DNA of 64,000 nt from Parasutterella muris (GTDB lineage: Bacteria; Pseudomonadota; Gammaproteobacteria; Burkholderiales; Burkholderiaceae_F): contig NZ_CALPCV010000008.1 of assembly GCF_943193095.1 (NCBI RefSeq), forward strand, positions 1-64,000, given 5' to 3'. Below the pieces are notes generated by a model. The model saw only the letters and a list, made by a program, of their open reading frames with translations. It was not told where the DNA came from and did no database searches. The translations under genes and the position numbers were made by a program. Below, piece after piece: positions 16,244-25,668 of the stretch; position 1 is the first letter of the stretch, and each line of letters starts with the position of its first letter.

Positions 16244-17609
16244 AGTATTAATGACGATAGGCGAGCTTGCCGAGATGCTCGGCGCCAAAGAGAGTTTGCG
16301 CGGCTCGCCTGCGGTGAAGTTTTCATCCGTACATTTTGACTCGCGCAAAATCGAGCCGAACGGACTTTTTTTCGCGATTAAAGGCGAAAATGACGGCCAC
16401 GAGTATGTGCAGAACGCGGCAGACGCGGGCGCGGCAGCGGCCGTGGTTGACCATTATGTGCCGGTCAGCATCCCTCAGCTGCTGGTGAAGGATACTCGAG
16501 CCGCTCTGCTGAAGTCTGCCGCGGGATGGCGTCAGCGCTTTAATATTCCTGTTATCGCGGTCGCCGGCTCCAACGGAAAAACCACGACGACGCAGATGAT
16601 TCTCTCGATTCTGAAGAATCGATACGAACCCGGAACTTGGGTCGGTACCGAAGGAAACCTCAACAATGACTTAGGCGTTCCTCTGATGCTCTGGCGTCTG
16701 CGCAAAGAGCATGAGATCGCCGCGTTTGAAGTCGGCATGAATCACATCGGAGAAATGAAGCCGCTTGTTCAGGCGGTCTCTCCGACTATCGGCACGGTCA
16801 CAAATACGATGCGGGACCATCAGGAGTTTCTTGCCTCGCTTTCAGAAACCGCCAAGGAAAACGGCGAAGTTTTTGCCCAGCTGCCAAGACAGGGAGTCGC
16901 CGTCATTAATGCGACCGACCCCTTTGCGATTGAATGGCGAAAGATGGCGGGCAATCATCGCGTGGTCACGTTCGGAACGGAAGACAGCGATGTTTACGCC
17001 ATTCCGAAAAGTGAAGACGAATTTTTGCTCGTTACGCCGGTCGGCCGAATCAGCATCAAGCTGAAAGTGAGAGGCGCGCATAACTTCATGAACGCGGTGA
17101 ATGCTTCGGCGGTTCTGTTTGCGCTTGGGCGTGATCTAGTCGATATCAAGAACGGGCTGGAAAAATTCGAGCCGGTTCGCCACAGAGGTGAAAGCTGTGT
17201 CCTTGAGGACGGAACCGTGCTGATCGATGACAGCTACAACGCCAATCCGGATTCCATGCTGGCTGCGGTCCGGCTGCTTAGTCAGTATCCGCAGAAAAAG
17301 ATCTTTGTCGCGGGCGACATGGGCGAGCTTGGCGCGCAGAGTCCGCAGTTCCATAAGGAGCTCGGAGAGGTGATTCGGAACGCGGGTATCGCGCATTTCT
17401 TCTGTGTCGGCAACCGCATGATGGACGCCGCAGAAGGGTACGGAGAAGGTGCCCGTCACTTTGACTCAATTGAAGAGCTTGAAGAAGGACTACGCGAGGA
17501 GATTGTCAAAGAACCCTGCGTGGTTCTCTTTAAGGCGTCGAACTTTATGAAGCTTTATCAGCTGGCGGACCGTATTCGTCAGAATCCGCCGAAGAAGGAA
17601 GGTGCTTAA
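16236..17609 (+). CDS. murF: UDP-MurNAc-tripeptide:D-Ala-D-Ala ligase
   Basis: Completes the UDP-MurNAc pentapeptide. 457 residues; N-domain VHFDSRKIEPNGLFFAIKG typical of MurF/MurE, P-loop GSNGKTTTTQM, Mur central motif EVGMNHIGEMKPL and DDSYNANPDSM in the C-domain. Overlaps murE at the start and precedes mraY by 2 bases. Confidence 0.97.
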   Translation: MNEVLMTIGELAEMLGAKESLRGSPAVKFSSVHFDSRKIEPNGLFFAIKGENDGHEYVQNAADAGAAAAVVDHYVPVSIPQLLVKDTRAALLKSAAGWRQRFNIPVIAVAGSNGKTTTTQMILSILKNRYEPGTWVGTEGNLNNDLGVPLMLWRLRKEHEIAAFEVGMNHIGEMKPLVQAVSPTIGTVTNTMRDHQEFLASLSETAKENGEVFAQLPRQGVAVINATDPFAIEWRKMAGNHRVVTFGTEDSDVYAIPKSEDEFLLVTPVGRISIKLKVRGAHNFMNAVNASAVLFALGRDLVDIKNGLEKFEPVRHRGESCVLEDGTVLIDDSYNANPDSMLAAVRLLSQYPQKKIFVAGDMGELGAQSPQFHKELGEVIRNAGIAHFFCVGNRMMDAAEGYGEGARHFDSIEELEEGLREEIVKEPCVVLFKASNFMKLYQLADRIRQNPPKKEGA

Positions 17610-17611
17610 TT

Positions 17612-18775
17612 ATGCTGCTTGCACTGACGCAATGGATGAACGAGACCCTTGGCTGGGGCTGGCTCAGAGTTTTTAACTATCTGACTTTCAGAGCCGTCTT
17701 TGCCGCGCTGACCGCGTTCTTTATCGGACTGCTGCTCGGGCCGAAAGTTATTCGTGAACTGAAACTTCTCAAAATCGGTCAGGCGGTTCGCTCATACGGT
17801 CCGAAGTCGCATTTAGTCAAGGACGGAACGCCGACAATGGGCGGCATCCTGATTTTGATTGCTGTGGGCGCTTCCACGCTTTTATGGATGGATTTAACCA
17901 ACCGATTTGTGTGGGTGGTGCTTTTCGTGACGCTGAGTTTAGGCGCGGTCGGCTGGAGTGACGACTACCGCAAAGTGGTTCATCACAATCCGGAAGGCAT
18001 GAGTTCAAGAGAGAAGTATTTCTGGCAGTCACTCATCGGTATCACGGCTTCGGTTTACCTCGCTTTTGCGGTCGCCGCTCCGGGCAATGACCATATCTGG
18101 CGTCTCGTGCTGGATTGGGTTTCGAGCGGTTTTACATCGATACCGCTCCCGGAAAGGAGCGGTCTTTTGATTCCTTTCCTCAAAGGCGTGTCTCTGCCGA
18201 TCGGAATTTGGGGCTTTATTGTTCTGAGCTACTTTGTGATTGTCGGAACCAGCAACGCGGTCAACCTGACAGACGGTTTGGATGGATTGGCGATTCTGCC
18301 GAGCGCGCTCGTCGGTATCGCGCTTGGCATATTTGCTTATGTCGTCGGGCGCGTTGACTATGCCTCTTATTTGAATTTCCCGTATGTTCCGGGCGCCGGA
18401 GAAGTGGTGGTGGTCGGAGCCGCGCTGATTGGGGCGGGCTTGGGCTTTCTCTGGTACAACGCCTACCCGGCGCAGGTCTTTATGGGCGACGTCGGCGCGC
18501 TCGCCTTGGGCGGCGCTCTGGGGACGATGGCGATCATTACGCGCCAAGAGCTTGTGCTCTTCATCATGGGCGGCGTTTTTGTCATGGAGACCGTCTCCGT
18601 GATCCTGCAGGTCGGCTATTTCAAGATGACGCACGGCAAACGAATTTTTTTAATGACGCCGATTCATCACCACTTCGAGATGAAGGGGTGGAAAGAGACA
18701 CAAGTAGTGGTCCGCTTCTGGATTATTACGATCGTGCTCGTACTTATCGGATTGTCTTCTCTCAAGATCAGGTAG
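17612..18775 (+). CDS. mraY: Phospho-MurNAc-pentapeptide translocase MraY
   Basis: Makes lipid I by moving phospho-MurNAc-pentapeptide onto undecaprenyl phosphate. 387 residues, ten membrane helices expected. Catalytic and Mg-binding motifs are visible: GTPTMGGILIL, VGWSDDYRK (the paired Asp), NAVNLTDGLDGLA, FMGDVGALALGG and the loop PIHHHFEMKGW. Its start lies 2 bases after murF. Confidence 0.98.
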   Translation: MLLALTQWMNETLGWGWLRVFNYLTFRAVFAALTAFFIGLLLGPKVIRELKLLKIGQAVRSYGPKSHLVKDGTPTMGGILILIAVGASTLLWMDLTNRFVWVVLFVTLSLGAVGWSDDYRKVVHHNPEGMSSREKYFWQSLIGITASVYLAFAVAAPGNDHIWRLVLDWVSSGFTSIPLPERSGLLIPFLKGVSLPIGIWGFIVLSYFVIVGTSNAVNLTDGLDGLAILPSALVGIALGIFAYVVGRVDYASYLNFPYVPGAGEVVVVGAALIGAGLGFLWYNAYPAQVFMGDVGALALGGALGTMAIITRQELVLFIMGGVFVMETVSVILQVGYFKMTHGKRIFLMTPIHHHFEMKGWKETQVVVRFWIITIVLVLIGLSSLKIR

Positions 18776-18779
18776 TGTC

Positions 18780-20213
18780 ATGGATACAAAGCGTACAGCG
18801 GTAATTCTCGGTGTCGGGGCTTCCGGCAAAACAGCCCTGCGGTTTTTAGCCTCCCGCGGCTGGCGCGTGTGCGCGGCCGACACCCGGACAAATCCTCCGG
18901 GATTGGAAGAGCTGAAGAAAGAAATACCCGCACTTGAGTATGTCGGCACGGACTTGAATGAACGCCTGATCGACAAAACAGATCTGGTCGTGATTTCTCC
19001 GGGCCTCTCTCCCGAGTATTCGTCCTTTGCGCCATTTATTCGCGCGGCCAAAGACAAAGGCATTGAGGTGGTCGGGGAGATCGAGCTTTTTGCTCGGGAG
19101 CTGATTCGTCTTCGTCATTTCCGCGGATACCGTCCGAAGATCATCGCGATTACCGGAACAAACGGAAAGACGACAACAACCATGCTCTGCGCCCATATTG
19201 TCGAGGAGGCCGCAAAGAGTGTCTGTTTCGCGGGCAACGTCGGCCCCAACGCGCTCGGCGAATTGGACCGTCTGCTGAAAGAGAACAAATTGCCGGAGTA
19301 TTGGGTGCTTGAGCTCTCGAGTTTCCAGCTGGAGACGACTTCAAGTCTGCACTGCGACAGCGCGGCGCTTTTAAATGTCACGGAAGATCATCTTGACTGG
19401 CACGGCTCTATGGAGAAATACGCGGCAGCCAAGAGAAAAATCTTCTCAGAGGATACTGTACGCGTGCTCAACCGTGAGGATCCGCTTTCCATGCTGTCCG
19501 CCGAGGGCGTTGACCGCTCGCTGGTCCGCACGTTTGGCGCCGATGAGCCCAAAGCGCTCGGTGAATACGGTATCAGCACTGTGGGCGTGATTGAATGGCT
19601 TTGCGCCTGTCAGGATTCGGTAAAGCCGACTCTGATGATTCCTGTCAACGCTTTAAGAATCCGCGGACGGCACAACGCGATGAACGCGCTTGCGGCATCC
19701 GCGCTGACGGCCGCGGCTGGCATTGACGAGGCGGCGATTTTACGCGCGCTTCGAGACTACAAGGGAGAGCCGCACCGCGTGCAGCTGATGCTGAGCTCCT
19801 CCGGCATTGATTATGTGGACGACTCCAAGGGCACGAATGTCGGTGCGACGGCTGCCGCACTGAAGGGATTCGGTCGGGGAAAAGTTGTCATTATTCTTGG
19901 CGGCGATGGGAAAGGCCAGGATTTCGCTCCGCTTAAAGAGGCAATCGCCGAGCACGCCAAAGCGGCCGTCTTTATCGGCCGGGACGCCGCTCAGATTGAA
20001 AAAGCGGTTGATACGCCCGAACTTAAAAAGGCGCACGCCAAAAACATGGAAGAAGCGGTGCGTCTGTGCAGAGGTTTCGCTCAGGCCGGTGACACGATTC
20101 TTTTGTCACCCGCATGCGCAAGCTGGGATATGTTTAAAGATTATGCGGATCGGTCTCGTCAGTTTGTCGTGGCCGCTGAAGAAATCGCTCGTGAGGAAGG
20201 ACAGTTGTGCTGA
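18780..20213 (+). CDS. murD: UDP-MurNAc-L-alanine:D-glutamate ligase
   Basis: Adds D-Glu to UDP-MurNAc-L-Ala. 477 residues: Rossmann-like N-domain (VILGVGASGKTALRFL), P-loop GTNGKTTTTMLC, ELSSFQLE and NVTEDHLDWHGS central motifs, and DDSKGTNVGAT in the C-domain. Its last 7 bases overlap ftsW, whose ribosome site GAGGAAGG lies inside murD. Confidence 0.97.
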   Translation: MDTKRTAVILGVGASGKTALRFLASRGWRVCAADTRTNPPGLEELKKEIPALEYVGTDLNERLIDKTDLVVISPGLSPEYSSFAPFIRAAKDKGIEVVGEIELFARELIRLRHFRGYRPKIIAITGTNGKTTTTMLCAHIVEEAAKSVCFAGNVGPNALGELDRLLKENKLPEYWVLELSSFQLETTSSLHCDSAALLNVTEDHLDWHGSMEKYAAAKRKIFSEDTVRVLNREDPLSMLSAEGVDRSLVRTFGADEPKALGEYGISTVGVIEWLCACQDSVKPTLMIPVNALRIRGRHNAMNALAASALTAAAGIDEAAILRALRDYKGEPHRVQLMLSSSGIDYVDDSKGTNVGATAAALKGFGRGKVVIILGGDGKGQDFAPLKEAIAEHAKAAVFIGRDAAQIEKAVDTPELKKAHAKNMEEAVRLCRGFAQAGDTILLSPACASWDMFKDYADRSRQFVVAAEEIAREEGQLC

Positions 20214-21436
20214 GAAGAAAAGAGAAGGATCGCGATGAGATCGCTACCCGAATCGGCGACAGCAGTGTCGGGATCATAACCTACGACACCGAGCACAGAA
20301 TCGGTCCGATATCGACCGATTACGGTATTTTATTTGCCGTTTTCTCGCTGATGGTTATCGGTTCTCTGATGGTTTTTTCCGCGTCCGTCTCTCTTTCCGA
20401 TTCGCCGAAGTATGCGACGACGGAGACGCACTTCTTTATTCGCCACATGATTTCTCTTGCCGCAGCGCTGATCTGCGGTTATGTCTGCTGGCACATTCCG
20501 ATGAAAGTTTGGAGAAGGTGCGCGCCAGTTCTGTTTTGTCTGGGCGTTCTGTTGCTCATCGCCGTATTTGTGCCGGGGGTCGGCCGAAAAATTAACGGCG
20601 CATCCCGCTGGATTCCGCTGGGAATTCTGAATCTTCAGGTGACCGAGGTCATGAAGATCGCGGTGCTGCTTTACGCCGCGGACTTTACTGTGCGCAAGAT
20701 TAACTACATGCACAGCATTAAAAAGGGCTTCCTTCCGCTACTGCTCGTCATGGTCTTGGTCGGGTTTCTTGTTTTGAAGGAACCTGACCTCGGTGCTTAC
20801 TTCATGATGCTTGCTATTTCGATGGGCATTCTTTTCCTCGGCGGCATTAGCATTTGGATTTTCTTCTCAATCCTGATCGGCGGCTTTGTGCTGATCGCGA
20901 CCATGATCATGGCGGCCAGTTGGCGCGCGGCTCGTTTCTTCGCATATCTGGATCCTTGGGAAATCTCCAATGCCCAGGGAAAGGCTTATCAGCTTTCGCA
21001 CTCGCTGATTGCTTTCGGACGAGGAGAAGCCTTTGGCGTCGGTCTCGGCGACGCGATCGAAAAACAGCATTATTTGCCTGAGGCGCATACCGACTTTATT
21101 CTTGCGATTATTGGTGAGGAGCTGGGCTTTGTCGGCGTGGTCGTTATTTTGTGCCTCTTCTTCTGGATTGTTCGCCGTGCGATTGAAATCGGAAGACAGG
21201 CGATTCATCTGGAGCACTTTTTCTCAGGACTTGTGGCTCAAGGCATCGCGATTTGGTTCGGTATTCAAACCTTTATTAACGTTGGCGTCGCAAGCGGTCT
21301 GCTTCCGACTAAGGGCCTGACGCTGCCCTTTGTCAGCTTCGGCGGGTCCGCGCTTTTGTCGTGCACAGCGGCGGTCGCGATTCTGCTTCGCGTCGACTAT
21401 GAAAACAAGGTGACAATGCAGGGAGGAAAGATATGA
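20207..21436 (+). CDS. ftsW: Septal peptidoglycan polymerase FtsW
   Basis: SEDS-family glycosyltransferase that polymerises lipid II with FtsI. 409 residues starting at GTG 20207 (GAGGAAGG upstream). About ten membrane helices; SEDS motifs RKINGASRWIPLGILNLQVTE, KEPDLGAYFMM (with the catalytic-site Asp), ISNAQGKAYQLSHSLIAFGRG and the C-terminal GLTLPFVSFGGSAL. The N-terminal cytoplasmic part before the first helix is about 45 residues and charged, slightly long for the family. Confidence 0.97.
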   Translation: MLRRKEKDRDEIATRIGDSSVGIITYDTEHRIGPISTDYGILFAVFSLMVIGSLMVFSASVSLSDSPKYATTETHFFIRHMISLAAALICGYVCWHIPMKVWRRCAPVLFCLGVLLLIAVFVPGVGRKINGASRWIPLGILNLQVTEVMKIAVLLYAADFTVRKINYMHSIKKGFLPLLLVMVLVGFLVLKEPDLGAYFMMLAISMGILFLGGISIWIFFSILIGGFVLIATMIMAASWRAARFFAYLDPWEISNAQGKAYQLSHSLIAFGRGEAFGVGLGDAIEKQHYLPEAHTDFILAIIGEELGFVGVVVILCLFFWIVRRAIEIGRQAIHLEHFFSGLVAQGIAIWFGIQTFINVGVASGLLPTKGLTLPFVSFGGSALLSCTAAVAILLRVDYENKVTMQGGKI

Positions 21437-22521
21437 GCAAACATCTCGTCATTGCGGCTGCCGGCACCGGCGGTCATGTCATGCCCGGCATTGCGGTAGC
21501 TAAAATACTGCGTTCCCGCGGCTGGACCGTTTCCTGGATCGGAACGGAAAAAGGGATGGAGCGGCGCTTAGTTGAGCGCTACGGGATTCCATTTCACGCG
21601 TTCGATTTCCAAGGGCTGCGCGGCAAGGGTCTGAAGACAATGCTCTTTGGCGGCTTCAAGCTGCTTTCGTGTATTGGCAAAAGCCGTACGATCCTGAGCG
21701 GGGAAAATGCCGATGTCGTTTTTTCGACAGGCGGCTATATTGCGGTTCCGGTTTGTCTTGCCGCAGGTCTCAAGGGCGTTCCGTATGTTTTGATGAACAG
21801 TGACGCGGATCCGCTCCTGAGTATCAAGATGGTTCAGGGCAATGCCGCGGGTATCATGTGCGGGTTCGACGGCAAAGCGGCGAAGCTTGCGGGAGATCGA
21901 GGCGTCGTGAGCGGCAACCCGGTTCGTCAGGAAATTCTGAACATTCCCGAGCCTCAGGAGCGATATGCGGGCAGGACCGGCAGACTGAATCTGCTTGTCT
22001 TCGGCGGCTCTCTGGGCGCGCAGGTCTTTAACGAGCGGATACCACCGGCGATTGCCATGATCCCGCCCGAGGAGCGGCCTAATATTGTGCATCAGTGCGG
22101 CATCAAGGCGGTTGAATCGGTGAAGGCGCTCTATAAGGAGCTTGGGGTTGAAGCTGAAGTGGTACCGTTTATTGACGACATGGCTAAAGCGTATCAGCAG
22201 GCAGACGCGGTGATTGCGCGGGCCGGCGCGATCTCCGTGAGCGAGCTGACCGCCGCGGGCGTGCCTTCTATTTTGGTGCCGCTTGTGACTAAGACCACAT
22301 CGCATCAGGTTGGCAACGCCGAATATATGCAGCAGGCGGGAGCGGCGATTTATCTGCCGCAGAGTGAGCTGCAGCCGCAGAAGCTAAAGGACATCCTTTG
22401 CGGATTGAATCGTGAAAAACTGCTGAGCATGGCAGAGAAGGCCAAACGTCTCGGCAAACCGCAGGCGGCGGAAACCGTCGCGGATTTTATTGAATACATT
22501 GCTAGAAAGGAAGCAAAGTGA
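21433..22521 (+). CDS. murG: UDP-GlcNAc:lipid I GlcNAc transferase MurG
   Basis: Turns lipid I into lipid II on the inner face of the membrane. 362 residues with the glycine loop AAAGTGGHVMPGIAVA, SWIGTEKGMERRLVERYGIPF, STGGYIAVP and the nucleotide-sugar site RAGAISVSEL in the C-domain. Its ATG overlaps the ftsW stop (ATGA). Confidence 0.98.
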   Translation: MSKHLVIAAAGTGGHVMPGIAVAKILRSRGWTVSWIGTEKGMERRLVERYGIPFHAFDFQGLRGKGLKTMLFGGFKLLSCIGKSRTILSGENADVVFSTGGYIAVPVCLAAGLKGVPYVLMNSDADPLLSIKMVQGNAAGIMCGFDGKAAKLAGDRGVVSGNPVRQEILNIPEPQERYAGRTGRLNLLVFGGSLGAQVFNERIPPAIAMIPPEERPNIVHQCGIKAVESVKALYKELGVEAEVVPFIDDMAKAYQQADAVIARAGAISVSELTAAGVPSILVPLVTKTTSHQVGNAEYMQQAGAAIYLPQSELQPQKLKDILCGLNREKLLSMAEKAKRLGKPQAAETVADFIEYIARKEAK

Positions 22522-23912
22522 AATTTTCCGTCAAGAAAATGCACTTCGTCGGAATCGGCGGAACCGGAATGAACGGGATCGCCGAGGTGATGATTAATCT
22601 CGGATATACCGTTTCAGGCTCAGATCTGAAAGAGAACGCCGCAATTGAACATTTGCGCTCGCTTGGCGCCGAGATTTATATCGGGCATCAGGCTGAAAAT
22701 GTCGGTGACGCCGGCGTGGTGGTGACTTCCACCGCGGTTCACGCGGAAAACCCCGAAGTCGTCGAGGCAAAAAAACGCAATATTCCGGTGGTCCCCAGAG
22801 CCATCATGCTTGCCGAACTGATGCGTCTTCGTCAGGGCATCGCGATCGCGGGCACCCATGGCAAGACCACAACGACATCTCTGATCACCAGTATTCTGAG
22901 CAAAGCCGGCATGGATCCGACCTTTGTGATTGGCGGAAGACTTAACGCGGCCGGTTCCAACGCCAAGCTTGGTCAGGGCGCCTATATTGTTGCCGAGGCC
23001 GACGAATCCGACGCATCATTTTTGAATCTGAATCCGGTCATTTCCGTTGTCACCAACATTGATCAGGATCACATGGATACTTACCATCACGATTTGGGCG
23101 AGCTGAAGAAAGCCTTTACGGATTTCGTGATGCGTCTGCCTTTTTACGGCAGAGCCGTGATGTGTATTGAGAGCGAGAATGTGCGCTCGATTCTGCCCAA
23201 CATTTCCAAGCCGGTTCTGACGTACGGTTTTCGTCCCGAAGCGCAGATTCGCGCGACGAATATTCGCGCAGAAGGGACGAGTATGGTCTTTACGCTGGAG
23301 CGTGACGGGTTTGAAGCTGAAGAGTTCACCGTCAATCTACCCGGCGAGCACAACGTTCTGAACGCGCTTGCCGCGATTGGCGTTGCGCTGACGCTTGACA
23401 TCAGTCTTGAAGTGGTCAAAGAGGCGCTCAAGGAATTTACCGGTGTCGGCCGTCGTTTTTCTGTTTGGGGCGAAGCGGAATCATCCAAGGGAAGCCGCTT
23501 TACGGTTGTTGACGATTACGGTCACCATCCGACCGAAATGGCTGCCACGATTGCGGCGGCCAGAGGCGCATACCCGGGCAGACGTCTCTTTGTGGCGTTT
23601 CAGCCTCATCGCTACTCCAGAACTCGGGACTGTTTTGAGGATCTGGTGCGCGTGCTTTCCAAAGCCGACGCTCTGGTTCTTGAATCCGTTTACCCGGCCG
23701 GGGAAGAAAGAATTATCGGAGCGGACAGCCGCAGTCTGTGCCGCGCGATTCGTCTCACCGGAAAAGTGGAGCCGATGTTTGCCAATGACAACAAAGAGGC
23801 TCTGGAGCTGATTGACAACAATGTTCGTGACGGAGATGTGCTGCTTGCCATCGGCGCCGGAAACATTGGTGAGCTGCCCGCAAGGCTGATGAAGAAAAAG
23901 GTTAACAAATGA
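22518..23912 (+). CDS. murC: UDP-MurNAc:L-alanine ligase
   Basis: First ligase of the stem peptide. 464 residues starting at GTG 22518, overlapping murG by 4 bases. Nucleotide fold VGIGGTGMNGIAEVM, P-loop AGTHGKTTTTSL, EADESDASFL, and DDYGHHPTEM and FQPHRYSRT in the C-domain are the MurC signatures. Overlaps ddl by 4 bases. Confidence 0.98.
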   Translation: MKFSVKKMHFVGIGGTGMNGIAEVMINLGYTVSGSDLKENAAIEHLRSLGAEIYIGHQAENVGDAGVVVTSTAVHAENPEVVEAKKRNIPVVPRAIMLAELMRLRQGIAIAGTHGKTTTTSLITSILSKAGMDPTFVIGGRLNAAGSNAKLGQGAYIVAEADESDASFLNLNPVISVVTNIDQDHMDTYHHDLGELKKAFTDFVMRLPFYGRAVMCIESENVRSILPNISKPVLTYGFRPEAQIRATNIRAEGTSMVFTLERDGFEAEEFTVNLPGEHNVLNALAAIGVALTLDISLEVVKEALKEFTGVGRRFSVWGEAESSKGSRFTVVDDYGHHPTEMAATIAAARGAYPGRRLFVAFQPHRYSRTRDCFEDLVRVLSKADALVLESVYPAGEERIIGADSRSLCRAIRLTGKVEPMFANDNKEALELIDNNVRDGDVLLAIGAGNIGELPARLMKKKVNK

Positions 23913-24862
23913 GAAATATTGATCCGAAAAGTTTAGGTAAGGTCGCGGTCGTTCTCGGCGGCACTTCCGGAGAAAGAGAAGTCTCCCTTATGAGCGGTAG
24001 CGGCGTCTATAACGCTTTAATCGAGGAAGGCGTTGACGCGGTCAAATTTGATCCGAAAGAGGAAAGCCTTGAACGTCTGGCGGAGATGAAGCCCGACAGA
24101 GTGTTCATGATTCTGCACGGCAAGGGCGGAGAGGACGGTATTTTCCAGGGCGTTCTCGAATATATGAAGCTGCCCTATACCGGCAGCGGCGTGCTCTCGA
24201 GCGCGATTTCGATTGACAAGAACATGACGAAACTCGTCTGGGCGAGCGCGGGAGTTCCGGTTCCGCGCGGCATGATTCTTTCAAACCGAGCCGACTGCGC
24301 GCTCGCGCTGAAAAATCTCGGATCGAATTTAGTCATTAAGCCGAACAAAGAAGGCTCGAGCATTGGACTTTATAAGCTGAAGAACGCGGATCTTGCCGCG
24401 GTTGAGGACGCATACAGCAAAGCGGCTGAAACTGGCATGCAGGTGCTTGCAGAAGAATTTGTTGAAGGACGCGAGCTGACAGTTGGCGTACTCGATAAAG
24501 GTGAAGGCAGAGGCCTTGAAGCAATGCCGATTATTGAGATCAAGGCGCCTAAAGGCGATTACGACTTTGAGCACAAGTATTACTCGGATGAAACGGTTTA
24601 CGTTTGTCCGGCGGAAATCTCCTCAGAAAAGACAAAAGAGATTCAGGACGCAGTGGTGAAGGCTGCCAATCTGGTACGTGCCTCAGGCTGGAGCCGTATC
24701 GATGTCATGCTTCGCGAGGACGGCTCCTTTGCGCTGCTTGAAATCAACACAGCCCCCGGCATGACGCCGCACTCTCTGGTGCCGCTTGCTGCGCGCACGG
24801 AAGGCATCTCTTACGGCGAACTCGTGAAACTTGTCGCCGCGGGCGCTTCACTTAAGGGTTAG
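23909..24862 (+). CDS. ddl: D-alanine:D-alanine ligase
   Basis: ATP-grasp enzyme making the D-Ala-D-Ala used by MurF. 317 residues, DdlB type. VVLGGTSGEREVSLMSG opening, LHGKGGEDGIFQG, KPNKEGSSIGLYK ATP loop, and LLEINTAPGMTPHSLVP metal site. It starts inside the murC stop and precedes ftsQ by 2 bases. Confidence 0.97.
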   Translation: MRNIDPKSLGKVAVVLGGTSGEREVSLMSGSGVYNALIEEGVDAVKFDPKEESLERLAEMKPDRVFMILHGKGGEDGIFQGVLEYMKLPYTGSGVLSSAISIDKNMTKLVWASAGVPVPRGMILSNRADCALALKNLGSNLVIKPNKEGSSIGLYKLKNADLAAVEDAYSKAAETGMQVLAEEFVEGRELTVGVLDKGEGRGLEAMPIIEIKAPKGDYDFEHKYYSDETVYVCPAEISSEKTKEIQDAVVKAANLVRASGWSRIDVMLREDGSFALLEINTAPGMTPHSLVPLAARTEGISYGELVKLVAAGASLKG

Positions 24863-24864
24863 GG

Positions 24865-25668
24865 ATGAAGCGCATTAGTGCCGGGACCCTTTCGTTCTTT
24901 GCGGATATCCTCAGCGTGGTTTTAATCGCGCTGCTGCTTTCCGCCGCGACCTTTTGGTTTATTCAAAGGCCGGTATTTTTGCTGCGTCATGTGGATGTGG
25001 TTATTGAAGGCAATAAGGAAGCTGTTTCGGTTGAGGAGGTCGCTCAGGCGCTCAAAGGAAATTTGCGCGGGAATTACTTTACGGCAAGTTTGGGGAGCGC
25101 CGCGGCGAGTCTGAAGGATATCCCTAGGGTCAAAGATGTCGCAATTGTTCGGGAGTGGCCGAACAGTCTTCAGATAGAGCTGGTGCTGCATGAGCCGATT
25201 GCCATCTGGGGAGACGGGAAGCTGCTCGCCAAGGACGGTACGATTTTTGTCGCGAATCCCGATGTGGCGGATCCGAACGGGCAGCTGCCCAGGATTAACG
25301 GACCCGAGCAGAAGCGGATGCGGATTTATGATCAGTACCGCAGGTTTGAAGCGGTATGCGAGCAGTACGGCTATCACGTCGTTTCTTTGGACTTGGAAGA
25401 TTTCGGCGGCTGGATCGTCAGATTTAAGCGGCCTGACGGAAAGACCCTTAAACTAACACTGAAAGAGGGCGACAGCCCGGAAGCATTGGACGAAAAATTA
25501 AAAGAAGTCATTCTCAATCTGCCCAGGCTGAAAGATCGTCTGGGAGGCGAGCCGCTTGAGATGGACGCACGCTACGCCAAGGGCGTGGCGGTTGTGAAAC
25601 CCGCGGCGGAGCAGGAAACAGATGAGGATATGGAACACCTCCCCGGAGTGAGTAAGGATGGCAGATAA
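24865..25668 (+). CDS. ftsQ: Cell division protein FtsQ
   Basis: 267-residue bitopic protein: short N-terminus, one membrane helix (about 15-33), POTRA domain (from VDVVIEGNKEAVSVEEV), then the FtsQ beta-domain (WGDGKLLAKDGTIF). Scaffold for FtsB/FtsL in the divisome. An acidic tail (about 250-267) overlaps the start of ftsA by 11 bases. Confidence 0.95.
   Translation: MKRISAGTLSFFADILSVVLIALLLSAATFWFIQRPVFLLRHVDVVIEGNKEAVSVEEVAQALKGNLRGNYFTASLGSAAASLKDIPRVKDVAIVREWPNSLQIELVLHEPIAIWGDGKLLAKDGTIFVANPDVADPNGQLPRINGPEQKRMRIYDQYRRFEAVCEQYGYHVVSLDLEDFGGWIVRFKRPDGKTLKLTLKEGDSPEALDEKLKEVILNLPRLKDRLGGEPLEMDARYAKGVAVVKPAAEQETDEDMEHLPGVSKDGR

Noticed and set aside
21568..22305. 245-codon minus-strand open frame under murG
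   Set aside because: Antisense shadow of a well-conserved gene; Arg/His-rich with no recognisable family.
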